This document shows positions 51,653 to 63,696 of a stretch of 64,000 nucleotides of DNA, piece after piece. The notes beneath the pieces are model-generated. The model did no database searches and was not told the DNA's origin. It worked only from the letters and a program-made list of their open reading frames with translations. The stretch lies in the NCBI GenBank assembly GCA_002083775.1, contig MTEI01000003.1, positions 62,001-126,000 on the forward strand, in the 5' to 3' direction. The number at the start of each line of letters is the position of its first letter. Position 1 is the first letter of the stretch. The stretch comes from Rhodoferax ferrireducens (GTDB lineage Bacteria; Pseudomonadota; Gammaproteobacteria; Burkholderiales; Burkholderiaceae_C). Both the position numbers and the translations under genes were made by a program.

Positions 51653-53695
51653 GTGAAACATTCAATGGTGAAACGGTTGGCCTGGCCGCTGGCGGGTGCT
51701 GCCGGTGCAGCCTTGGTTTTGTCTGCGTGCGTGACTGTTCTGGAGGGGGCCACACCTGCCGACGCCACCGCTACGCATGCCTTGCTGGGTGATTTCTTCA
51801 ACCCCGTGCAGTTTGACAACCCGTACGCGCACATTCCGGCGCAGTGTTACATCGAGACCTCGCACGGCGCGCAAAACGCCTGCCAGTTCTGCCACACCAA
51901 TGGCGTGTATGAGCTGGGCCTGGGCAACAACCTGCCGCAGGCCGGGGCCGAGGCCCGCTTGGGCAACTTGCAGCTGGAGTACAGCTTTGCGCCGCACCAG
52001 CCGTTTGATCCGCTGTCAGCCGCCAACCCCTGGGAAAACACCCTCAAGCCTGAAAAACTGCTGGCCGCCGTGCGCGCGCTGGGGCACGACCCGCAGGCCT
52101 GGAATGGTTCCGAGATGGCCCGCTATGTGCGGCAAGACAACTGGCAAGCTGCCTTTGCCCAGCGCCCGGGCAGCCCCAAAAATTGGGACGGCGCCATCAA
52201 CCACCCGATGCGGCTGTTCCCCGGCTTGGCCCCGGCTGACCTGCCCGCGCAAGGCGATGGTTTTGTGCGCAGCCAGGAGGCATCACGCGGCTTCTTCAAG
52301 GACTCAGCGGGCTGGGTCACCGGCTGGCGCGCGGTCAATTTCATGCCCTATGGCATCTTCACCCCCATGACCGGCAGCGTCTCGGGCATTTACATCCGGT
52401 TGCCGCAAACCTTCATGCAGGACGCCAGCGGGCAGTTCAGCCTGTCAACTTACCAGCGCAATCTGGACCTGGTGGCGCGCGCCATTCAGGACCGGCTGAC
52501 CCCGGCCGATGGCCAGACGTTCACTGGCCAGGCGCAAACTGTGCCGCTGCGCCGGGGTGAATACCCGGTGGGCACCGAATTTGCCCACCCGCTGCACTAT
52601 GTGGACGTGGCCGCCGACGGCACCCGAGCCGACATCAGCCGCTTCCCCGGCACCCGCTCGCAGCGCGTCAAGGAAGTGCGCTACATGATGAAGTGGAAAG
52701 ACTTTCACCATGCCGACTTCCGCCCCGGCGAGAAAGAAGAAGGCCTGCCGGTCTATGGCCATGCCAAGCAAGGCTGGGTGGACAACGGCGTGGGCTGGTA
52801 CCTGGCGGGCTACATTGAAGACGCGCGCGGCGAGCTGCGCCCGCAAACCCCGCAGGAGCTGACGCAGTGCATTGGCTGCCACAGCGGTGTGGTGCGCACC
52901 GAACAGGCGCCCAGCTTCACCTCGGGCACCGGCAACACGGTCGACAGCACCTGGGCCATGGCCCGCAAGTGGCCGGGCGCGGCAGGCTGGAAAGAGATGG
53001 ACTACCTGGGCTACCAGTCACACGCCAGCGCAGAGTCGCACGCCACCCCCGGCCAGGCCCGCATGGGCGACCCATTCAACCGGGGTGAGGGCAAGGGCGA
53101 ACTGCGCCATTTCCTGGACAACGTGGTGGGGGCCAGCCTGTATGGCGACATGCCGGGCGCCATTGAGCGCTACTTGGCGCAAACCATTCGCGCGGCGCGC
53201 GGCTACACCGCCGATTGGCCCAGCATCAACACCCGCAGCCCGCAGGCGTTCACCGCATCGCAAGCGCTGCGCCAGCGCCTGATGCGTGAGCTGACCGCGC
53301 GCGGCGAGCACCTGGATGGCCAAGGCGTGGTGCAGGGTGCCCTGCTCTACCCGCCGCAGCTTGATGCACTGGCCGGTGCCGCGCGCTACCGCCAGGTGGT
53401 GGTGAGCCAGCGTTACCACCTGGGCAAAGACGTGTTTGCTGCCGCCCCGGTCAACTTCACCTACCTGCGCGACAACGCGCAAGCCTTCACGCATCTGGAC
53501 GGGCAGCCGTACAGTCAGGGCGAGGTCATCACCGACCGCTCGGTGCACCGCAGCAACCCGGCGGCAGACACCTATCTGGTGGGCGATGTGCCGACGCTGA
53601 TCGACGCGGCACGCAGTTATGCCCAGGGCGGCACCTACAACCCGGACTATGTGCCCCTGCTCAGCAGCCCGCTGGTGTTTGAGAAGCGGCCTTGA
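51653..53695 (+). CDS. Two-haem c-type cytochrome lipoprotein
   Basis: 680 residues from GTG 51653, chosen for the AGGGAGAAG ribosome-binding site; ATG 51617 lies inside the repeat tail and ATG 51665 is another option. A lipoprotein signal (AGAAGAALVLSACV) gives envelope location. Two haem-binding motifs are seen, CQFCH (residues 77-81) and CIGCH (about 406-410). The long rest has no family I recognise. It follows the PhoX-like gene on the same strand with a terminator between. It overlaps the convergent speD by about 35 bases. Confidence 0.7.
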   Translation: MKHSMVKRLAWPLAGAAGAALVLSACVTVLEGATPADATATHALLGDFFNPVQFDNPYAHIPAQCYIETSHGAQNACQFCHTNGVYELGLGNNLPQAGAEARLGNLQLEYSFAPHQPFDPLSAANPWENTLKPEKLLAAVRALGHDPQAWNGSEMARYVRQDNWQAAFAQRPGSPKNWDGAINHPMRLFPGLAPADLPAQGDGFVRSQEASRGFFKDSAGWVTGWRAVNFMPYGIFTPMTGSVSGIYIRLPQTFMQDASGQFSLSTYQRNLDLVARAIQDRLTPADGQTFTGQAQTVPLRRGEYPVGTEFAHPLHYVDVAADGTRADISRFPGTRSQRVKEVRYMMKWKDFHHADFRPGEKEEGLPVYGHAKQGWVDNGVGWYLAGYIEDARGELRPQTPQELTQCIGCHSGVVRTEQAPSFTSGTGNTVDSTWAMARKWPGAAGWKEMDYLGYQSHASAESHATPGQARMGDPFNRGEGKGELRHFLDNVVGASLYGDMPGAIERYLAQTIRAARGYTADWPSINTRSPQAFTASQALRQRLMRELTARGEHLDGQGVVQGALLYPPQLDALAGAARYRQVVVSQRYHLGKDVFAAAPVNFTYLRDNAQAFTHLDGQPYSQGEVITDRSVHRSNPAADTYLVGDVPTLIDAARSYAQGGTYNPDYVPLLSSPLVFEKRP

Positions 53696-54065
53696 GTGTG
53701 CCGCGCTGCAGGCGGTGCTTCTGCACCGTCTCCGGCTGGAACAGGTTGATCAATTCATCCAGCAGCGCCTGCGCCTTGGCCGAGTGGTCACCACCAAAGT
53801 TGCACACATACACATCCAGCGTCACCGCGCGCTGCTCGGGCCAGGTGTGCACGCACAAATGCGATTCCGCTAGCAAGATAGTAGCTGTCACCCCGCCTGG
53901 CCCTTGGGCTGAAGCAGGAAAAGTATGACAAAGCTGGGCCACCGCCAGCAGGCCAGACCGGTCCACCGCTTGGACACACCGGGTGCCCAGCGCGGCGGCA
54001 TCCAGCAGCCACTGCGCCTCACAGGCGCAGTCGTGCAGGTCAGCGGTGAGGTGCAGGCCTTGCAT
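53661..54065 (-). CDS. speD: S-adenosylmethionine decarboxylase proenzyme SpeD
   Basis: 134 residues of the short bacterial type. The self-cleavage motif LLAESHLCVHTWPE sets the cut between Glu 67 and Ser 68, which becomes the pyruvoyl group; DVYVCNFGGD supplies the active-site Cys 88. It makes decarboxylated SAM, the aminopropyl donor for spermidine synthase, which is encoded 26 kb away at 27151. It starts 8 bases after the OYE gene on the same strand, so the two may share a transcript. Its end overlaps the convergent cytochrome gene. Confidence 0.9.
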   Translation of the reverse strand: MQGLHLTADLHDCACEAQWLLDAAALGTRCVQAVDRSGLLAVAQLCHTFPASAQGPGGVTATILLAESHLCVHTWPEQRAVTLDVYVCNFGGDHSAKAQALLDELINLFQPETVQKHRLQRGTLKAASQTPAGC

Positions 54066-54073
54066 GGGGCGAT

Positions 54074-56436
<2,363 letters not shown>

Positions 56437-56456
56437 ATCTGGCCCATCCAACCAAC

Positions 56457-56490
56457 AAAAGGCCCGCGCTGCGATGCAGCCGGGCCTTTT
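56457..56490 (+). terminator. Intrinsic terminator of gapA
   Basis: Ten-bp outer stem AAAAGGCCCG / CGGGCCTTTT with an inner CTGC / GCAG stem, followed by further T residues. It lies 20 bases after the gapA stop. Confidence 0.9.
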
Positions 56491-56515
56491 TTGCGTGATG
56501 AACGAAGCGCTGTGA

Positions 56516-57826
56516 TCAGCGGATAAATCCCTTGTTTTGCCCCAGCATGGCTGGCGTGACCAGGGTGATGCCGTTCTCGGAGACGTGAAAACGTTTGCGG
56601 TCGGCCTCAACGTCCACACCAATCTGGGTGCCTTCGGGCAAATGGCAGCCCCGGTCCAGAATGCATTTTTTGACGATGCAGTTGCGATCAATCTGCACGT
56701 TGGGCAGGATCACCGAGTCCTCCACCAGCGAGTAGCTGTGCACATGCACGCCTGAGAACAGCATCGAGTGCCGAATGGTGGCGCCGCTGATGATGCAACC
56801 GCCTGACACGGTGGAGTCCACCGCGCTGCCGCGACGGGTGTCGTCGTCAAACACAAATTTGGCTGGCGGGCGCTGCTCCTGCCAGGTCCAGATGGGCCAG
56901 GATTCGTCGTACAGGTTCAGTTCGGGTGTGACCTGTACCAGGTCCATGTTGGCGCACCAGTAGGCGTCGAGCGTTCCCACGTCGCGCCAGTAGGCGGGTT
57001 TGCCGGGCTCTTGCACGCAGCTTTCGGCGAAATTTTGCGCAAAGGTGCGGTAGCGTTTGACGCAATGCGGAATGATGTCTTTGCCGAAGTCGTGGCTGGA
57101 TTTGGGATCGTCGGCGTCGCGGCTGAGCTGTTCGAACAAAAAGCTGGCGTTGAACACATAAATGCCCATGCTGGCCATGGCCATGTCCGGGTTACCCGGC
57201 ATGGCGGGCGGGTTGGCAGGTTTTTCCTGGAACTCGACCACGCGCCCTTCGCTGTTGACCGACATCACGCCAAAGCCGCTGGCCTCTTTCAGCGGGACTT
57301 CGATGCAAGCCACGGTCATGTCGGCCTTGCGCTCGACGTGGCCCAGCAGCAGGCGGCCGTAGTCCATGCGGTAAATGTGGTCGCCCGAGAGAATCAGCAC
57401 ATATTCCGGGTTGGCGTGGCGGATTTCGCGCAGGTTCTGGAACACCGCATCGGCCGTGCCCTGGTACCAATGTGACTCGTCCACCTGCTGCTGCGCGGGC
57501 ATGATCTCGATGAACTCGCCCAAACGGCCGTCCAGAAAGCTCCAGCCCAGTTGCAGGTGCCGGATCAGGCTTTGCGACTTGTACTGGGTGGCCACACCGA
57601 CCCGGCGCACGCCGGAGTTGACGCAGTTGGACAGCGTGAAATCGATGATGCGGAATTTGCCACCAAAGGGCACAGCGGGTTTGGAGCGCCAGTCAGTGAG
57701 TTCACGCAAGCGGCTGCCGCGGCCACCGGCAAGCACCATGGCAAAGGTATTGCGCGTGAGATGGCTGACAAGCCGGGGGTCACGCTCGTTGCGCGTGCCA
57801 AAGGAAGATTCGTCAAAGTCTGTCAT
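56516..57826 (-). CDS. glgC: Glucose-1-phosphate adenylyltransferase GlgC
   Basis: 436 residues. The nucleotidyltransferase N-domain has [59 protein letters not shown] and [12 protein letters not shown]; the C-terminal left-handed helix part ([37 protein letters not shown]) follows. It makes ADP-glucose for glycogen. No other glg gene is next to it in the window. It is convergent with gapA across about 80 bases. Confidence 0.96.
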   Translation of the reverse strand: MTDFDESSFGTRNERDPRLVSHLTRNTFAMVLAGGRGSRLRELTDWRSKPAVPFGGKFRIIDFTLSNCVNSGVRRVGVATQYKSQSLIRHLQLGWSFLDGRLGEFIEIMPAQQQVDESHWYQGTADAVFQNLREIRHANPEYVLILSGDHIYRMDYGRLLLGHVERKADMTVACIEVPLKEASGFGVMSVNSEGRVVEFQEKPANPPAMPGNPDMAMASMGIYVFNASFLFEQLSRDADDPKSSHDFGKDIIPHCVKRYRTFAQNFAESCVQEPGKPAYWRDVGTLDAYWCANMDLVQVTPELNLYDESWPIWTWQEQRPPAKFVFDDDTRRGSAVDSTVSGGCIISGATIRHSMLFSGVHVHSYSLVEDSVILPNVQIDRNCIVKKCILDRGCHLPEGTQIGVDVEADRKRFHVSENGITLVTPAMLGQNKGFIR

Positions 57827-57963
57827 GTTTGAGCCCTTCGTGGTTTCGCTACACCGCTGTTGCGGGGCCGTCCCGCACGCAACCTCGGATTCTATGGACT
57901 TGACAGCATTTAGGACAGGTTTCTGGTGCGAAAAGCCTGCTTTTCTTCCCCCGGGTTTTCAAG

Positions 57964-58012
57964 TAAAAATAGCTGCCAGACCTTATGGGTAAAGGGCTGG
58001 CAGCTATCAAGT
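57964..58012 (+). repeat. Dispersed repeat copy 14 (extended palindrome)
   Basis: AAATAGCTGCCAGACCTTATG, split at its centre from AAAGGGCTGGCAGCTATCAA. Both arms carry the AGCTGCCAG / CTGGCAGCT block, making this the most symmetrical copy. It lies between glgC and the TDT transporter gene, in a 230-base gap with no gene. Confidence 0.85.
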
Positions 58013-58056
58013 ATATATTTCGCCGGTCTGACTGGCGAGTGCCGTTTGAGGTGGCT

Positions 58057-59049
58057 TTATTCGGGCACGCAGATCTGGCCGCGTTTCATGGCGATCACAG
58101 TGCGCACGCTGATCATGCTCACCAGCAGCACCAGCACGGTCAACAGCACCGGGAACAGCGTGGCAAAAAAGGTGCCACCAACCTTTTCCAGCATCACCGA
58201 GGTGGCAATCGTCATGGCGGCCATGGGGAACGAGTAGGCCCACCACGGCAGGGCAAAAGACAGTTTCCAGAAGTACCTGAACTGTGAAAGCAGTAGCAGG
58301 GTGATGAACAGGCCGAAGTAATAGAAGATGCGCGCGGCGTCATCCACCACGCCGTTGTGCAGCTTGACCCAAGAGATAAAACCCACTGCAGGTGGTGCGA
58401 TCAGGATGAACAGCGTGGGTAGCAGCTTGGTGGGTATCATCGGGTGGAAGAAGAAGCGGTTGAACAACACCGCCAGCAGCGGCGTCCACATCATCAGCCC
58501 GACGCTGAAATAAAACCACGACACCTCCTGGAAACCCAGCGGCACACCGGCAATGGGCACCAGAATATTGCCCACGATGGGAATGAACCAGGCCGGATTG
58601 CTGTGCTGCACCTGGTACTTTTCATGGTGCATCCAGTTCGACAGGATGGCCAGCGTGAACAGCAGTTGCACCGTGGCACCTACCGCCCACAACACCAGCG
58701 ACACACCGGGCGCGTGGCTCATGAAGGCAATGGCCAGCAACAGCATGCCGATCGACATGGCGGGAAAGAAGCTCAGCCTGATCGGGTGATTGAACTCGGC
58801 CACCACATGCTGGCGGTGCAGCACAAACTTGGCCAAGTAGGCCAGGCTGATGGCAACAAACACCAGCGCCGTGAGGGTCAGCATGACCACGCTGGGAGAC
58901 ACCTGCCAGGCCCACAGGTGCTCGGCCTTTTCCAGGGCAATGGTGGTACCGGCCAGCCCCATGACGATGGAAAACATGGAAACCGGCATGTGTTCAAGAC
59001 GTCCGTGGGCGGCGGCAGGTGCGGCAGCAGGCGCGGTGGTGGCGTTCAT
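58057..59049 (-). CDS. TDT/SLAC1-family transporter (TehA-like)
   Basis: 330 residues with about ten helices. LEHMPVSMFSIVMGLAGTTIALEKAEHLW is the conserved first helix and NPAWFIPIVGNILVPIAG and FGLFITLLLLSQFRYFWKLSFALPWWAYSFPMAAMTIATSVML are typical of SLAC1/TehA proteins. Members carry anions or weak acids, and some export sulfite. The substrate here is not shown by the context (glgC and a GST are neighbours). Confidence 0.85.
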   Translation of the reverse strand: MNATTAPAAAPAAAHGRLEHMPVSMFSIVMGLAGTTIALEKAEHLWAWQVSPSVVMLTLTALVFVAISLAYLAKFVLHRQHVVAEFNHPIRLSFFPAMSIGMLLLAIAFMSHAPGVSLVLWAVGATVQLLFTLAILSNWMHHEKYQVQHSNPAWFIPIVGNILVPIAGVPLGFQEVSWFYFSVGLMMWTPLLAVLFNRFFFHPMIPTKLLPTLFILIAPPAVGFISWVKLHNGVVDDAARIFYYFGLFITLLLLSQFRYFWKLSFALPWWAYSFPMAAMTIATSVMLEKVGGTFFATLFPVLLTVLVLLVSMISVRTVIAMKRGQICVPE

Positions 59050-59124
59050 ATCGGGTCAATCTCCAGAAAATAACTCAAGATTTCGATCATACAAGTGGTA
59101 TTTCCCCCGCCACGGTGACCTGAG

Positions 59125-59832
59125 TCACTTAGCGCGCTGCGGCACCAGTAGCCCGCGCGCCACGGCGGGCCGCGCCACAAAGGAGGCCAGCGCGCGCGAC
59201 ACATGCGCAAAGTCGGCCACACCCACCAGATCGGCCGCCTGGTAACGCTCGATCAAATTGCGCACCCAGGGCAGGATGGCCATGTCGGCGATGGTGTAGT
59301 CGTCTCCCATGACCCAGGTGCGCGTGGCCAGACGCTGGTTCAGCACCCCCAGCAGGCGGCGGCTCTCGGCGGCGTAGCGGTCACGCGGGCGCTTATCGTC
59401 ATAGTCTTTGCCGCCAAACACTTGGAAAAAGCCCAACTGGCCAAACATCGGGCCGATACCACCCATCTGAAACATCAGCCATTGGATGGTCTCGTAGCGC
59501 TTGGCCGGGTCGGTGGGCAGGAACTGGCCGGTTTTCTCGGCCAGGTACAACAAAATCGCGCCAGATTCAAACAGCGCCAGCGGCTGGCCGCCCGGGCCGT
59601 TGGGGTCGATGATGGCGGGGATCTTGTTGTTGGGAAAGGTGGCGATGAACTCGGGCGAGAACTGGTCGTTGGTCTCAAAACTGACCAGATGCGCCTCATA
59701 AGGCAGGCCGGTTTCTTCCAGCAATATCGACACCTTGACGCCGTTGGGGGTGGGCAACGAGTAGAGCTGCAGAAGCTGCGGGTGCCGGGCGGGCCATTTC
59801 TGGGTGATGGCAAAAGCAGAGAGGTCGGTCAT
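59125..59832 (-). CDS. Glutathione S-transferase (Nu class, YfcG/YghU-like)
   Basis: 235 residues. The N-terminal thioredoxin fold has LYSLPTPNGVKVSILLEETGLPYEAHLV, whose TPNG motif marks the Nu class, plus NKIPAIIDP and LFESGAILLYLAEKTG (glutathione gamma-Glu contact). The helical C-domain ends WVMGDDYTIADMAILPWVRN. Nu-class members often act as disulfide reductases. It starts 56 bases from the divergent PBP gene. Confidence 0.9.
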   Translation of the reverse strand: MTDLSAFAITQKWPARHPQLLQLYSLPTPNGVKVSILLEETGLPYEAHLVSFETNDQFSPEFIATFPNNKIPAIIDPNGPGGQPLALFESGAILLYLAEKTGQFLPTDPAKRYETIQWLMFQMGGIGPMFGQLGFFQVFGGKDYDDKRPRDRYAAESRRLLGVLNQRLATRTWVMGDDYTIADMAILPWVRNLIERYQAADLVGVADFAHVSRALASFVARPAVARGLLVPQRAK

Positions 59833-59888
59833 GGGGCATCCTGTGGGGGCTGTTACATGCGGCGGATAATTCGGCTTCCTGGCAGTCT

Positions 59889-62297
59889 ATGCCCACTGGT
59901 TCTGGTGTGTCCATCTCCTCCCGATTTCCCCCTTTTGTGATTGAGCGCTGGCGTCGCCTGCGCCGCCCGACCCGGCGAGAGCTGGTTTGGGGAATGGTTG
60001 CGTTGCCCACGCTGCTGCTGGCCTACGTGCTGCTGCTGATCCCGTTCACCCCGGCCATCAGCGACATCCGCAAGGCCAAGCTGGAGTTACCGGCGCAGGT
60101 GCTGTCGAGCGACGGCAAACTGCTGGCCGAATTCAAATGGGCCAACCGGGTCTGGGTGCCGCTCAAGGACATGGCGCCCAGTGTGGTTACGGCACTGATT
60201 GCCACCGAAGACCACCGCTTTTACGAGCACTTCGGGTTGGACTGGCGGCGCACCGCCTCGGCCACGCTGCAAACCTTCTCGGGCAACCGCCAGGGCGGCT
60301 CGACCTTGACCCAGCAGCTGGCGCGCAACCTGTTTCCCCAAGAGATTGGCCGCGCGCCCACCCTCACGCGCAAGCTGAAAGAAGCCATCACCGCGTTCAA
60401 GATCGAGGCGCTGTACACCAAGCCTGAGATTCTGGAGACCTACCTCAACACCGTGCCGTTTCTTTACAACGCCTTCGGCATCGAGATGGCGGCGCGCACC
60501 TACTTTGACAAATCGGCCGACCAGCTCAGCCTGCTGGAAAGCGCCACCCTGGTCGGCATGCTCAAGGGCAACAGCTACTACAACCCGGTGCAGAACCCCG
60601 AGCGAGCGCTGCTGCGGCGCAACACCGTGCTGGCGCAGATGGTCAAACGCGGGCAGCTGGATGCCGCACAGTTTGAAAGCCTGAAAAAACGCCCGCTGCG
60701 CATCGACTTTGAACGCCAGGTGGAAGCCACCGGCCCGGTGCCGCACTTTGCCGTGTACCTGCGCAAGTGGCTGATTGCCTGGGCTGATGACAATGGCTAC
60801 AACCTGTACGCCGACGGCCTGGTGGTGCACACCACCCTCAACGCCCGCCTGCAAACCCTGGCCAACCGGGCGCTGGAGCGCCAGAGCCGCCGCCTGCAGG
60901 CGCTGGCCGACGCCGCTTGGCAGCCGCGCAGCGTTTGGGGGCCGGACAGCGCCTTGGTGCAGACGCTGGTGCGCGAGTCGCCGGAGTTTCAAAACGCGCA
61001 GAAAGCAGGCCAAAGCGATGCGCTGGCGCTGATCACGCTGCTGCAAGACACCAGCTTCATGCGCCAACTGCGCACGCAGAAAACCCGGCTGAAGGCAGGT
61101 TTTCTGGCGCTGGACCCGCGTGGCGGGCAGGTGCTCGCCTGGGTCGGCAGCCGCGACTTTGCGCAAGAGCCGTTTGACCATGTGGCGCAGGCGCGGCGCC
61201 AGCCCGGCTCCACCTTCAAGCCGTTTGTTTACGGCGCCGCGTTCGAGAATGGCGCCCGCCCAGACGACACCCTGATGGACCAGGCGGTGGAGATTGAACT
61301 GCCCGGTGGTGAGGTCTGGCGCCCCAGCGACGGCGGCCCGCCCAGCAACCAGCCGATGCGCCTGAGCGACGGGCTGGCCTATTCCAAAAACACCATCACT
61401 GCGCAGCTGATGCAAAGCGTGGGCCCGGCCCGGGTGGCGCGGCTGGCGCGCGCCTTGGGCGTGAACGAGAGCCCGCTGGAAGCCGTGCCCTCGCTGGCCC
61501 TGGGCACCAGCCCGGTGACGCTCAAAGAAATGGTCAGCGCCTACAGCAGCATCGCCCATGACGGCCAGTATCTGGCGCCAATGCTGGTGACCCGCATCGA
61601 AAGCCGCCGGGGCGAGGTGCTGGCCGAGTTTGCACCAGCCGAGCCGCAGCGCGCCCTGTCAGCCCAGGCCAATTACCAGTTGCTCGACGCAATGCGTGGT
61701 GTCATCGACCGGGGTACCGGCGTGGCCATCCGCAACCGCTACGGCATCCGCGCCGACGTGGCTGGCAAAACCGGCACCACCCAGAACAACACAGACGGCT
61801 GGTTCATCCTGATGCACCCGCAACTGTTGGCTGGTGCCTGGGTGGGTTTTAACGATGGCCGCATCACCCTGCGCAGCGACTATTGGGGCCAGGGCGCGCA
61901 CAGCGCCTTGCCGATCGTCGGTGAGGTCACGGCCCAGGCCTTGCGGGCCCGGCTGATTGACCCGAGCGCCCAGTTTGAGGCGCCGCCCGAGGGTTTTTTC
62001 AGCCAGCTGGCCAAAGGCTTGCGCGACTGGGTGCACGGTCTGCTGCCTGCCGAGCCCGCCCCGCCACCGACGCCAGTGCACCCGACCGCCCCGGCACCGG
62101 TCGAGCCAGCAGAGATTCCTGAAGAGCCTGCGTCGGCGGCCAGCGAACCAACGGAGTCGGTACCGCCGCAGTTGGCGCTGCCCGCCAGTGCCCCGGAGTC
62201 TGCCGTTTCGGCCTCCACCGCCGTGCCCATGCCCGGGCTGGTGGCTCCAGCGTCTGCGCCAGCACCGGCCGAGGTGCTGGATGCGGCGCCGCGTTAA
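59889..62297 (+). CDS. Class A penicillin-binding protein (PBP1A-like)
   Basis: 802 residues. One N-terminal membrane helix (VALPTLLLAYVLLLIPF) precedes the glycosyltransferase domain: ALIATEDHRFYEHFGLDWRR, GGSTLTQQLARNLFPQE and KIEALYTKPEILETYLNTVPF. The transpeptidase has PGSTFKPF (Ser-x-x-Lys), SKN and KTGTTQ. It polymerises and cross-links peptidoglycan. The last 90 residues are a Pro/Ala/Glu-rich tail that looks unfolded. The start ATG gives an N-terminus of about 45 cytoplasmic residues. Confidence 0.93.
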   Translation: MPTGSGVSISSRFPPFVIERWRRLRRPTRRELVWGMVALPTLLLAYVLLLIPFTPAISDIRKAKLELPAQVLSSDGKLLAEFKWANRVWVPLKDMAPSVVTALIATEDHRFYEHFGLDWRRTASATLQTFSGNRQGGSTLTQQLARNLFPQEIGRAPTLTRKLKEAITAFKIEALYTKPEILETYLNTVPFLYNAFGIEMAARTYFDKSADQLSLLESATLVGMLKGNSYYNPVQNPERALLRRNTVLAQMVKRGQLDAAQFESLKKRPLRIDFERQVEATGPVPHFAVYLRKWLIAWADDNGYNLYADGLVVHTTLNARLQTLANRALERQSRRLQALADAAWQPRSVWGPDSALVQTLVRESPEFQNAQKAGQSDALALITLLQDTSFMRQLRTQKTRLKAGFLALDPRGGQVLAWVGSRDFAQEPFDHVAQARRQPGSTFKPFVYGAAFENGARPDDTLMDQAVEIELPGGEVWRPSDGGPPSNQPMRLSDGLAYSKNTITAQLMQSVGPARVARLARALGVNESPLEAVPSLALGTSPVTLKEMVSAYSSIAHDGQYLAPMLVTRIESRRGEVLAEFAPAEPQRALSAQANYQLLDAMRGVIDRGTGVAIRNRYGIRADVAGKTGTTQNNTDGWFILMHPQLLAGAWVGFNDGRITLRSDYWGQGAHSALPIVGEVTAQALRARLIDPSAQFEAPPEGFFSQLAKGLRDWVHGLLPAEPAPPPTPVHPTAPAPVEPAEIPEEPASAASEPTESVPPQLALPASAPESAVSASTAVPMPGLVAPASAPAPAEVLDAAPR

Positions 62298-62640
62298 GAC
62301 CGGGTTCGATGATTCGAGCGCGTGCAGTTTGAATTGACTTGCTGGCTGAATACCGGGTGCATTCTTTGATGTGCTGGCCCTTGTGGTGGGCCATGTGAGG
62401 TTTGGCGGCGGGCCTCAGACGCGCAGCGCTTTGCGACATCGGCCCGCCGCCAAACCCCACACGGCCTGAGACTTTCACGGGCTTCGGAGCATCTTTGGGG
62501 TCCGGCTGTTGAACGGTGGTGAACCAGAGCGCGCGCTGCCACCCACAGCGCTGGCGAACAAAAACCTCTGCAGCTTGCGTCATGAGTATCTGCCGCGGCC
62601 CTGGCGCCAGCCCTCACCCAGAGAGAGGGCGTGAACAGCC
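62298..62640. other. 343-base gap with a perfect 16-bp inverted repeat
   Basis: No gene is supported. The arms GGTTTGGCGGCGGGCC (62399-62414) and its exact complement (62441-62456) flank 26 bases. A second small hairpin, TGGCCC / GGGCCA, lies at 62374-62392. The minus strand has open frames, but their composition does not look coding. It may be a dispersed element or relic. Confidence 0.55.
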
Positions 62641-63519
62641 TCAGGCCGCCGTAGCCATACGTAGCCGCCGCGCCGCGTCTTCCGCCCGCGCGTCATCAAT
62701 CTCGCGCAGCACGGCCTGCATGTCCACGCTGGCATGGGAGCGCTCAAAGTGGCCGCTCAGCACGGACTCGTTGCTCAGCAGCCCAGCCTGGTACAGGTTC
62801 CACATCTCCGGGCCAAATTGCGTGTCCAACAGTGCCGGGGCAAACTGGCCAAAAAAGTCGCGCAGGTTGCCCACGTCGCGCAGCAGCATGCGCTGCGCGT
62901 GGTTGTTTCCGGCTGCGTCTACCGCCTGCGGCAGGTCGATGATCACCGGCTCGTCGATACCAGCGCCGCCATCCGCCAGAGCCGCGTGCGCCAGCAAAAT
63001 GTTGAACTCGGACAAATCGCCGTGCACCACGCTAGCGCACAACATGCGCACCACTTCCTTGATCAGCGTGGCGTGGTGTTGCAGCGCTTGCTCGGGGGTG
63101 AAAGCCACGTCATTCAGGCGCGGGGCGGCGTCGCCGTTGGCATCGGTCACCAGTTCCATCAGCAACACCCCGTCGCAAAAGTTGTAGGGCTTGGGTACGC
63201 GTACACCGGCTGCGGCCAGGCGGTATAGGGCATCGACTTCGGCGCTTTGCCAGGCGGCCTCTTGCTCCTGGCGGCCAAATTTGCTGCCCTTGGCCATGGC
63301 CCGGGCGGAGCGTGAGTTTTTCACCTTGCGGTTTTCGGTGTAGTCCACCGCCTGGCGAAAGCTGCGATTGGTTGCCTCTTTGTAAATCTTGGCGCAGCGC
63401 GTCTCCGTGCCACAGCGCACCACAAACACCGTCGCCTCCTTGCCACTCATGAGCTGGCGCACCACGCTGTCGATCAGGCCCTCTTCAAGAAGGGACAACA
63501 GTCTGGCGGGTGGTTTCAT
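62641..63519 (-). CDS. RIO1-family serine/threonine kinase
   Basis: 292 residues. SGKEATVFVVRCGTETRCAKIYKEATNRSF is the P-loop/Lys region, VVHGDLSEFNILL the catalytic loop and VIIDLPQAVD the metal-binding motif, in the RIO arrangement (HGDLSxxN, IDxxQ). RIO kinases act in ribosome maturation in eukaryotes and archaea; the bacterial role is unclear. The motifs look complete. It is divergent from the AlkC-like gene across about 180 bases. Confidence 0.9.
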   Translation of the reverse strand: MKPPARLLSLLEEGLIDSVVRQLMSGKEATVFVVRCGTETRCAKIYKEATNRSFRQAVDYTENRKVKNSRSARAMAKGSKFGRQEQEAAWQSAEVDALYRLAAAGVRVPKPYNFCDGVLLMELVTDANGDAAPRLNDVAFTPEQALQHHATLIKEVVRMLCASVVHGDLSEFNILLAHAALADGGAGIDEPVIIDLPQAVDAAGNNHAQRMLLRDVGNLRDFFGQFAPALLDTQFGPEMWNLYQAGLLSNESVLSGHFERSHASVDMQAVLREIDDARAEDAARRLRMATAA

Positions 63520-63696
63520 GCGGGGTTGGCTTGGCAGGTGGGGGAGCTGGATTGTCAGGCCCGCTGGCGGCGGTTACCCGGGCGCTCCTGGTTGAAACCC
63601 TACTGGGTGGCGCTGGCGGGGTTAAAAACTGTCTATATTGCACATTATTCCGCAACCCTTGCCCCCAAAGTCGCCCAATGATCACCTTTCCCCGCC

